A DNA stretch of 21,821 nucleotides from Bacteroidales bacterium (GTDB taxonomy: Bacteria > Bacteroidota > Bacteroidia > Bacteroidales > Muribaculaceae). The DNA is taken from the NCBI GenBank assembly GCA_004557195.1, contig SFER01000012.1:1-21821 (forward strand), read 5' to 3'. The position numbers and the translations under genes are program-made. The notes under the pieces are model-generated. The model made no database searches, had not been told where the DNA came from, and saw only the letters and a program-made list of their open reading frames with translations. This document shows, one piece after another, positions 15,748 through 21,821 of this stretch (position 1 is its first letter; each line of letters opens with the position of its first letter).

Positions 15748-17007
15748 ATGAAAGTAGATGTTCTTCTCGGATTACAATGGGGCGACGAAGGCAAGGGCAA
15801 AGTAGTTGATGTGCTCACTCCTCGTTACGACGTAGTGGCTCGCTTCCAAGGCGGTCCTAATGCCGGACACACCCTTGAATTTGAAGGTAAAAAATATGTA
15901 TTGCGCTCAATTCCATCCGGCATTTTCCAGCACGGGCAAGTTAATATTATCGGCAACGGCGTGGTGCTCGACCCGATTTTGTTCCGCGACGAAGCACAAG
16001 ACCTCCAAAAGAGCGGTGTTGACATCAAGAAAGTGCTGAAAATTTCTCGCAAAGCCCACCTCATTATGCCCACCCACCGTCTCCTCGACGCTGCCTATGA
16101 AAAGCTCAAAGGCGATGCAAAAATCGGGACAACCGGAAAGGGCATCGGTCCGACATACACCGACAAAGTGAGCCGAAACGGCTTGCGCGTGGGCGATATT
16201 CTTTCCGATTTCGATAAAAAATATGCTGTTGCCAAAGCGCGCCATATTGCGCTCCTCACAGCCCTCGGTGAGACTCCCGATATTGCCGAAATCGAGGCAA
16301 AATGGTTCGACGCTATCGAATACCTTAAAGAATACGAGTTTATCGACAGCGAATTTTTCATCAACAAGATGATTGCAAGCGGCAAATCGGTGCTCTGCGA
16401 AGGCGCTCAAGGCTCGCTCCTCGATGTCGATTTCGGTAGCTATCCTTTCGTTACCTCTTCCAACACTGTTTGCGCCGGCGCTTGCACCGGACTCGGTGTG
16501 GCTCCATCGAAAATCGGCGAAGTGTATGGCATCTTCAAGGCTTACTGCACCCGTGTGGGCAGCGGTCCCTTCCCTACCGAACTCTTTGACGAAACCGGAA
16601 GCAAAATCCGCGCTATCGGACATGAATATGGCGCCGTTACAGGTCGCGAACGCCGTTGCGGCTGGATCGACCTCGTGGCTCTCCGCTACACAATCATGCT
16701 CAATGGCGTTACTCAACTCATTATGATGAAGAGCGATGTCCTCGACGATTTCGACACTATCAAAGCTTGTGTAGCCTACAATATCAATGGCGTCAAAACC
16801 ACCGACTTCCCATTCTCCATCGACAACGATGTTACCCCAATCTACCGCGAATTCCCCGGATGGAAATGCGACATGACCAAAATGAAATCGGCAGACGAAT
16901 TCCCGGCACAGTTCAACGATTATATCGCATTCCTTGAGAAAGAACTCGGTGTGCCGGTTACAATCGTTTCCGTGGGACCCGACAGAGAACAGACCATTTT
17001 AAGATAA
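15748..17007 (+). CDS. purA: Adenylosuccinate synthetase
   Basis: This cytosolic enzyme joins IMP and aspartate using GTP to form adenylosuccinate, the first committed step to AMP. The 419-residue protein is slightly shorter than the 430 or so usual in other bacteria. The P-loop-like signature GDEGKGK is at 12-18 with catalytic D13; GGPNAGHTL at 35-43 carries catalytic H41. Further blocks are GTTGKGIGPTYTDKVSRNG near 131-149, CEGAQGSLLD, the TSSNTVCAGACTGLG loop and TGRERRCGWID. It ends with a GPDREQTI tail typical of the family. It lies between the Fur-type regulator and the DUF1015 gene, with a 10-base gap to the latter. All key residues are present. Confidence 0.97.
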   Translation: MKVDVLLGLQWGDEGKGKVVDVLTPRYDVVARFQGGPNAGHTLEFEGKKYVLRSIPSGIFQHGQVNIIGNGVVLDPILFRDEAQDLQKSGVDIKKVLKISRKAHLIMPTHRLLDAAYEKLKGDAKIGTTGKGIGPTYTDKVSRNGLRVGDILSDFDKKYAVAKARHIALLTALGETPDIAEIEAKWFDAIEYLKEYEFIDSEFFINKMIASGKSVLCEGAQGSLLDVDFGSYPFVTSSNTVCAGACTGLGVAPSKIGEVYGIFKAYCTRVGSGPFPTELFDETGSKIRAIGHEYGAVTGRERRCGWIDLVALRYTIMLNGVTQLIMMKSDVLDDFDTIKACVAYNINGVKTTDFPFSIDNDVTPIYREFPGWKCDMTKMKSADEFPAQFNDYIAFLEKELGVPVTIVSVGPDREQTILR

Positions 17008-17017
17008 AAACACAACT

Positions 17018-18268
17018 ATGGCAAAAGTTAAACCTTTTAAAGGACTACGTCCTCCCCGTGAATTAATTACTCAAGTTGCATCTCGCCCCTACGATGTGCT
17101 CAGCAGCGAGGAAGCCCGCAAAGAAGCCGAGGGTAACGAGAAATCGCTCTATCACATCATTAAGCCGGAAATCGACTTCGAGCCCGGCACCGACGAACAC
17201 GACCCTAAAGTCTATGACAAGGCTGTTGCCAATTTCAAAATGTTCCAGGAAAAAGGGTGGCTGGTTCAAGACGAAAAAGAGCATTACTACATCTATGCCC
17301 AAACTATGGACGGCCGCACTCAATACGGCATCGTTGTCGCTGCCAATGTTGCCGACTACATGGAAGGTAGAATCAAAAAGCACGAACTCACTCGCCGCGA
17401 CAAAGAGGAAGACCGCATGAAACATGTGAGAATCAACAATGCCAATGTCGAGCCGGTGTTCTTCGCTTTCCCCGAAAATCCCACCCTCGAAGGAATTATC
17501 AAGAAAGTCGCTGCCGGAACTCCCGAATACGACTTCGTTGCACCCGATGGCTTCGGACATACTTTCTGGGTTATCAACGACGATGAAATCACTCGCCAAA
17601 TCACCGAGGAATTTGCTAAAATCCCATACCTCTACATTGCCGACGGACACCACCGCAGTGCCGCCGCCGCTCTTGTAGGCGACGAGAAAGCAAAAGCAAA
17701 TCCTCACCACACCGGCAACGAGGAATACAACTTCTTCCTTGCGGTTTGCTTCCCCGAATCTCACCTCAAAATCATCGACTACAACCGTGTGGTTAAAGAC
17801 CTCAACGGACTCACCGAGGAGCAATTCCTCGACAAAGTGAGAGAAAACTTCATCGTGGAAGAGAAATGTGCCGATGAGCCATATCGCCCATGCGCGCTCC
17901 ACAACTTCTCGCTTTATCTCGGTGGCAAATGGTACTCTCTCACCGCCCGTGAAGGCACCTACAATGATAGCGACCCAATCGGCGTGCTCGATGTTACAAT
18001 CTCAAGCGACCTCATCCTCCGCGACATCCTTGGCATTCTCGACCTCCGCAGCGACAAGAGAATCGACTTCGTTGGCGGTATCCGCGGTCTTGGCGAACTC
18101 AAACGCCGCGTCGATTCAGGCGAAATGAAGATGGCTCTCGCCCTCTATCCCGTGAGCATGAAGCAACTTATCAATATCGCCGACACCGGAAACATCATGC
18201 CTCCTAAGACAACTTGGTTTGAACCAAAACTCCGCAGTGGCTTGGTTATCCACAAACTCGATGATTAA
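17018..18268 (+). CDS. DUF1015 protein (YIADGHHR motif)
   Basis: The function is not established. The 416-residue protein begins AKVKPFKGLRPP and shows DUF1015 blocks: SRPYDVLS at 22-29, KHELTRRDKEEDR at 131-143, and YLYIADGHHRSAAAA around 204-217. The DGHHR segment resembles the DGxHR motif of ParB/Srx-fold proteins, a fold that includes free-serine kinases (SerK of Thermococcus, SbnI of Staphylococcus). In Bacteroides I recall this gene directly downstream of serC-serA, which supports a serine-linked role; here it follows purA by 10 bases, with serCA about 10 kb away. It has no signal peptide or membrane segment, so it is cytosolic. It closes the fur-purA operon before a strong hairpin. The serine kinase idea is inference only. 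Confidence 0.85.
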   Translation: MAKVKPFKGLRPPRELITQVASRPYDVLSSEEARKEAEGNEKSLYHIIKPEIDFEPGTDEHDPKVYDKAVANFKMFQEKGWLVQDEKEHYYIYAQTMDGRTQYGIVVAANVADYMEGRIKKHELTRRDKEEDRMKHVRINNANVEPVFFAFPENPTLEGIIKKVAAGTPEYDFVAPDGFGHTFWVINDDEITRQITEEFAKIPYLYIADGHHRSAAAALVGDEKAKANPHHTGNEEYNFFLAVCFPESHLKIIDYNRVVKDLNGLTEEQFLDKVRENFIVEEKCADEPYRPCALHNFSLYLGGKWYSLTAREGTYNDSDPIGVLDVTISSDLILRDILGILDLRSDKRIDFVGGIRGLGELKRRVDSGEMKMALALYPVSMKQLINIADTGNIMPPKTTWFEPKLRSGLVIHKLDD

Positions 18269-18274
18269 TAACAC

Positions 18275-18300
18275 AAAATGGCGCCAAGGCGCCATTTTTT
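18275..18300 (+). terminator. Rho-independent terminator after the DUF1015 gene
   Basis: AAAATGGCG pairs with CGCCATTTT around CCAAGG, and the sequence ends in six T. It starts 7 bases after the DUF1015 stop. Because the arms are A- and T-flanked it may also serve the convergent YraN gene, whose stop is at 18305. Confidence 0.85.
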
Positions 18301-18304
18301 ATCT

Positions 18305-18676
18305 CTATCGGTAACTCTTGAGCGGTGGCAAAAACGCATCGGGGATATGCTCCACATGCTCCCCGGCTTCATCGATAATAACCGTTACGATATCAAACTG
18401 CACTTCCATATCCACCTCGCAAAACTGCAAATACGCTTTGGCAGCACGCACAAGATTCATCATCTTCTTGCGGTCTATCGCCTCGGTGGGATCCACATAA
18501 TCGCTTGTGCGAGTCTTAACCTCCACAACCACCAGGCGCATATCCTTCTCTGCCACAATATCAATCTCAGCCTTGCCGCAGCGCCAATTCGTCTCTCGGA
18601 TTATATAACCCTTAGACAGGAGCAACTCCGTGGCAAGCACCTCTCCGCGTTTCCCTATTTCGTTATGTCGTGCCAT
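18305..18676 (-). CDS. YraN / UPF0102 family protein
   Basis: This is a small protein with a restriction-endonuclease-like fold; its cellular role is not settled. The 123-residue length is typical. The PD-(D/E)XK core is visible: RGEVLATELLLSKGY at 10-24, then NWRCGKAEIDIVAEKD at 30-45 with D39, and VVVEVKTRTSDY at 49-60 with E52 and K54. These are the residues expected to bind the metal ion. No signal peptide is present. The gene is alone on its strand with its own promoter and ends convergently against the DUF1015 terminator. No neighbour clarifies its function. Confidence 0.92.
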   Translation of the reverse strand: MARHNEIGKRGEVLATELLLSKGYIIRETNWRCGKAEIDIVAEKDMRLVVVEVKTRTSDYVDPTEAIDRKKMMNLVRAAKAYLQFCEVDMEVQFDIVTVIIDEAGEHVEHIPDAFLPPLKSYR

Positions 18677-18686
18677 AATATCCCCA

Positions 18687-18718
18687 CAAAAATACTACTT
18701 CTCCCCGACAATCACAAC
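18687..18718 (-). promoter_or_regulatory. Promoter of the YraN gene
   Basis: Minus-strand TATTTTTG lies at 18694 to 18687 with GTTG at 18718 to 18715 and a 20-base spacer; TTTG at 18721 to 18718 is an alternative -33. Transcription would start about 5 bases before the ATG at 18676, so the message is almost leaderless. Confidence 0.55.
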
Positions 18719-18748
18719 AAAAAGCCAAATAACTTCAAATTCCTTGGC
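18719..18748 (-). terminator. Possible weak terminator after the CGP-type exported protein gene
   Basis: On the minus strand GCCAA (18748-18744) and TTGGC (18728-18724) can pair, followed by five T. The stem is only 5 bp around a 15-base loop and it touches the YraN -33 region, so this is tentative. Confidence 0.3.
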
Positions 18749-18760
18749 ATCGAAAAGAAA

Positions 18761-20872
18761 TTAGAGCCACAGGCGCCAGCGGTCGCACGAGGATTTCACT
18801 GCGTGGGCTGTAGGAGTGTGGGGGTAACGAGCAATGACGGTTTTCAGGTGGAAAAGCAAATACTCTGCTTCGGCACGCGCTGCATCGGTGGTGAGCATTG
18901 CCAGCGCTGCTTTCACTTCTCTGTCGAATACAGCTTCCGTGGCATCGCAGCCCACAGTGGTCTCGTAGTCGTAGAGCTCGGGGAAGCCGGGCATTTGGTA
19001 GTCGAAAAGAGGGTTGCCACAGTTGTCAACCCAGGGCTGGAAAAGCCATGTAACACAGCCTCTCCAGTACTGAGTCAGCCACCAGCAATCCTCGAAAGAG
19101 TTGCGGCGGGCTATGGCATATTTCAGCCTTGCAATTCCGCGCTCATCGGGCGTTTTGCCATGGCGCATCAGTTTTTGGTAGTGCAGCATACGGCAAGCAA
19201 AGTGGTATTTTGCACGGAGTGGCGAGGCGATGGAGTCGAAGTCGTGCCAATGACGGGGGAAGGCGCTGAATGGATTGCCGTTCATTATGCCCGCCTTGTA
19301 GATGTTGGTAGTGGCAAGGTAATTCAGCGGCACTCGGGCGAGATAGTTGGCAGCAAGGGCATAGCGTTCCTCGCGCAGCGCAAGGGTGCCGATAATTTCG
19401 TCAATGTAGGGAGCATCGGTGCGTGCATAGAGCTTCAGGTGTCGGTAGAGCGGTGAGTCGGCAGCGATAGTTCGCTTCACGGCTATTAGCTGCGACGAAG
19501 TGAGCGTGTTCATAATTCGGAACGAAGGTTCGCAGTAGTCGATTGCATTAAAATATTCTGTACTGTTGCGAATCTCATCGATGGTGAAGCTGAGCTTCAT
19601 GTGTGTGAGATAATGTTGCCAAGTGTCGTCGAGAAGCCAATAGGTGTGACGCTGCCTTGCGGCAAACAGATTGTCGGCATAGCTGCACAGCAGTATGGCT
19701 GTGGCATAGTTCTTTTGCCGCCAGAGAGTGGGAATCCAGTTCGCATAGACGATATTCTTTAGCATATAGTTCCACTCTGTGGCATCGACCGCCATAGTGT
19801 TTATCTTCCCCTCAATCCACCGCAAGTCGGAGAGCAGTGTGCCGTATCGCCCGAGTGCGGCATCTACTTTCATTCGGTAGGCTCGGGCGTGGTCGCGGAA
19901 ATCGGGCGAAGAGAATTGCGACCGCAATGCCCGGGCGATGTGCAGCGAGGCTGTGGCATAGTCGGAATGGAACTCTCCTGCCTCGTAGGCAAGATAGAAC
20001 TCCCAGTCGCCGCGGTAATGCGCTTTCTTGCCGCGCAGCACCTTTTGTGCCACCGGCTTTATTGCGCAGAAGCGTGCAGAATCGGTGGAACAGTGCTGGA
20101 TGTGTGCCATCAGTTCGGGGCAGTCGGGATTGCGCTCTGCCATATATGCCACTGCATCGGGATGGACGATGGATAGGAAATCACCCGAATTGGCGAAGAA
20201 CCGATTTGCCTTATCCACATCGCCGAGCCTCGACCAGCATCCTGCCACATACTTCATTGCCATACGCTTCAACAGGTTGCTGTCGGGGAAATCGCGGAAA
20301 TATTCGTCATAGCTTTCCACGCACCCGGCATAGTCGCGTGCGGCAAACTGTGCCCTAATGAGTTGCAGTGCGTAGCGGTCCTTGAGGCGTGAACCTGGAT
20401 AGGCTTTGCACCATTCGATGATGTAGGCAAAATCACCTGTGGTGCCGTATCTCTTTTCGGGATAATACCACGGCGAAGCTACCTCTTTGCGCTCGTACTC
20501 CAACTTCTTGGCGATGAAGAGGAACTGCACTATTTCTCGGTCGTTGGTGTTGCGAATATAGGCAAGAAAACGATTGTCCGGAAGAATGTCCTTGTCTAAC
20601 TCATCATAGCGCATCACCACATCACCATAGAGCACCTTTGCAATGTCGGCGGTAGGGATTTCGGGTGATGTGAGCTGTTGCCACAGCCGCAGATTCTCTT
20701 CGCGCTCAAATGAGCGCACGTCGTTGCCATCGGTCTTCGATGTGAAGAACTTGGGCTTTGGGGTTATCGGAAAAATCGGACCGCAAGCCTCGGCTGTAGG
20801 CACGGCTATGAGCATAGCTGCCACGCAGCTAATTGTTGCTATCGATACAGTAAATTTTGGCGATTTCATCAT
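18761..20872 (-). CDS. Large exported protein of unknown function, mature start CGP
   Basis: I do not recognise a characterised family. From ATG 20872 (or the adjacent ATG 20869) the protein has 703 residues. A signal peptide (hydrophobic about 8-25) ends at AEA before CGPIFP. The cysteine is preceded by AEA, a poor lipobox, so cleavage by signal peptidase I or lipidation are both possible. The body looks almost fully alpha-helical and rich in aromatic residues, with TPR-like stretches such as RDYAGCVESYDEYFRDFPDSN and GDVDKANRFFANSG, suggesting a periplasmic or surface scaffold. No enzyme motif is seen. The frame extends upstream to 20950, but that part overlaps the preceding gene and lacks signal character. 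It overlaps the upstream gene by 44 bases, which implies co-expression and possibly translational coupling. Confidence 0.8.
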   Translation of the reverse strand: MMKSPKFTVSIATISCVAAMLIAVPTAEACGPIFPITPKPKFFTSKTDGNDVRSFEREENLRLWQQLTSPEIPTADIAKVLYGDVVMRYDELDKDILPDNRFLAYIRNTNDREIVQFLFIAKKLEYERKEVASPWYYPEKRYGTTGDFAYIIEWCKAYPGSRLKDRYALQLIRAQFAARDYAGCVESYDEYFRDFPDSNLLKRMAMKYVAGCWSRLGDVDKANRFFANSGDFLSIVHPDAVAYMAERNPDCPELMAHIQHCSTDSARFCAIKPVAQKVLRGKKAHYRGDWEFYLAYEAGEFHSDYATASLHIARALRSQFSSPDFRDHARAYRMKVDAALGRYGTLLSDLRWIEGKINTMAVDATEWNYMLKNIVYANWIPTLWRQKNYATAILLCSYADNLFAARQRHTYWLLDDTWQHYLTHMKLSFTIDEIRNSTEYFNAIDYCEPSFRIMNTLTSSQLIAVKRTIAADSPLYRHLKLYARTDAPYIDEIIGTLALREERYALAANYLARVPLNYLATTNIYKAGIMNGNPFSAFPRHWHDFDSIASPLRAKYHFACRMLHYQKLMRHGKTPDERGIARLKYAIARRNSFEDCWWLTQYWRGCVTWLFQPWVDNCGNPLFDYQMPGFPELYDYETTVGCDATEAVFDREVKAALAMLTTDAARAEAEYLLFHLKTVIARYPHTPTAHAVKSSCDRWRLWL

Positions 20873-21821
20873 CAGTATATTTTGAAAGATTTTGTTGGTC
20901 GAGGTGATATAGAATATTGCTGTGAGGGCGCTTTGTGAGGCGACGCTCAATGGCGGTTTTCACCGCCAGCACTTCATCATAGACCGATTTCTCGGTGCGC
21001 ACAATATCGCCCTTGCGGATTACTATGTCTTTGTGAATTATATCGCAAAGCGCAATGTGGCTGTTCGTTCCGAATGTGGCAAAACGCGCGGTATCGGCGA
21101 CATTCACACCATTCAGGAGCCCCATAAATTGCCTTTTGCGAAACAGCAGTTGCCACAAATATGTGGGATAAGCCACATCAAGGTGGAGCGGATAATCGTC
21201 GAGACGGCTTAGGTATTTCTCAACATCGTCGATGCTGATGATGGAGTTTTTGGCATCGGGGTCGCGGAAATTGCCGGTGTTATATACCATCAGCACCCCA
21301 TAATCGACAGGCGGAGCCTTCCGCGCAAGTTGGTGCAGGCGTATGGTAGAACTTAGCGACCATTGAAGTTTCTTACGGGCTATCTGCACCCGAGCAGAGT
21401 CGCACAGCGTGAAAAACGACTTCTCGGTCGAGACAGTCCAGTCGCAGTCGAGCTGCAACCCTTCCACATTGTTAAATTCGTAGCAGCTACACATTCGGCG
21501 CACTCGTTCCACTATCCTACTTGCCAACTCTCCTTCACATCCTTTGGCGGTCTTCAAAGCCTCAATAGTGATATATACCACTGGCACTATCCGCTTTGAA
21601 TTGAAGCATTCGACTATGCCCGTATCGTAACCATCCTGCACACGCATTGAGGCATTCGGCACCACCTTCTCAAATGTAGTGCAATAACTGCCACCGTTCT
21701 CTGCCGTAACATCAAACATACGCAGATAAATGCGGTCGACCTTGTGACGAGACATGAACACATAGTCGGCGGTATCAAATTCGAGAACGGTTTTCCAATA
21801 ATAGACGCCATTACCCTCCTC
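20829..21821 (-). CDS. TIM-barrel-like protein of unknown function (5' end outside the window)
   Basis: The coding frame stays open to the right edge at 21821, so at least 330 residues are visible and the start is missing. The first visible residues (EEGNGVYYWKTVLEF ... ADYVFMSRHKVDRIYLRMFDV) continue smoothly into the rest, so the GTG at 21761 is internal. The alternation of strands suggests a barrel: RIYLRMFDV, IVPVVYITIE, VEGLQLDCDWT, LQWSLSSTIRLHQL, VDYGVLMVYNTG, LHLDVAYPTY. The DCDWT segment sits where GH18-like barrels carry acidic catalytic residues, and the overall pattern reminds me of DUF3142; neither can be confirmed by eye. Its stop (TAG, 20831-20829) lies inside the next gene. 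The signal peptide, if any, is out of view. Confidence 0.75.
   Translation of the reverse strand, partial: EEGNGVYYWKTVLEFDTADYVFMSRHKVDRIYLRMFDVTAENGGSYCTTFEKVVPNASMRVQDGYDTGIVECFNSKRIVPVVYITIEALKTAKGCEGELASRIVERVRRMCSCYEFNNVEGLQLDCDWTVSTEKSFFTLCDSARVQIARKKLQWSLSSTIRLHQLARKAPPVDYGVLMVYNTGNFRDPDAKNSIISIDDVEKYLSRLDDYPLHLDVAYPTYLWQLLFRKRQFMGLLNGVNVADTARFATFGTNSHIALCDIIHKDIVIRKGDIVRTEKSVYDEVLAVKTAIERRLTKRPHSNILYHLDQQNLSKYTDDEIAKIYCIDSNN

Noticed and set aside
18278..19456. A 392-codon open frame on the plus strand
   Set aside because: It is antisense to the YraN gene and the CGP-type protein gene, begins inside the terminator, and has no protein-like motifs.
20780..20872. Lipobox in the CGP-type exported protein
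   Set aside because: The residues before the cysteine are A-E-A; glutamate at -2 does not fit a lipobox, so it is left as an ordinary signal peptide with lipidation unproven.

Overview
The window comes from a member of the Bacteroidales, probably a gut lineage such as Muribaculaceae or a Porphyromonas/Parabacteroides relative (inferred). Three observations point there. Promoters have the Bacteroidetes form TTTG-like / 19-22 bp / TAnnTTTGC, and ten such sites sit at gene starts. Starts lack Shine-Dalgarno sequences. Two secreted proteins end in Por/type IX secretion-like C-terminal domains. Gene content is mostly chromosomal housekeeping plus three less familiar loci. I see no insertion sequence, phage gene, CRISPR array, integrase or rRNA. 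No gap above 300 bases lacks a feature.

Layout. Left end: a promoter firing leftward out of the window, then anmK (peptidoglycan recycling, minus strand). Divergent from it is a two-gene unit: a TonB-dependent receptor without the SusC-type N-terminal extension, followed by a small lipoprotein of unknown function and a strong terminator. Next come serC-serA (serine biosynthesis) with their own promoter and terminator, and a convergent membrane metalloprotease with HEFGH. Back to back with the protease promoter is a tRNA-Arg(ACG) with its own promoter and terminator. A SanA/DUF218-type membrane protein follows on the minus strand.

Middle: a three-gene plus-strand operon at 9002-15143 has one promoter and gaps of 14 and 11 bases. 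It encodes a secreted NAGPA-type phosphodiester glycosidase, a secreted GH13 alpha-amylase with a CBM26-like starch-binding module, and a lipoprotein esterase of the esterase-D/CE1 type. The first two carry T9SS-like tails. This is a compact cell-surface glycan-processing set without any SusC/SusD pair, and is my main candidate for a system worth study. A perfect 10-bp inverted repeat overlaps the divergent SanA-type promoter.

Right: fur-purA-DUF1015 form an operon from a single promoter and end in a strong hairpin. The DUF1015 gene, which I recall next to serCA in Bacteroides, is here about 10 kb away. Convergent to it is a YraN/UPF0102 gene, then two overlapping minus-strand genes of unknown function: a large exported protein beginning its mature part with CGP, and a TIM-barrel-like protein that runs off the right edge of the window.
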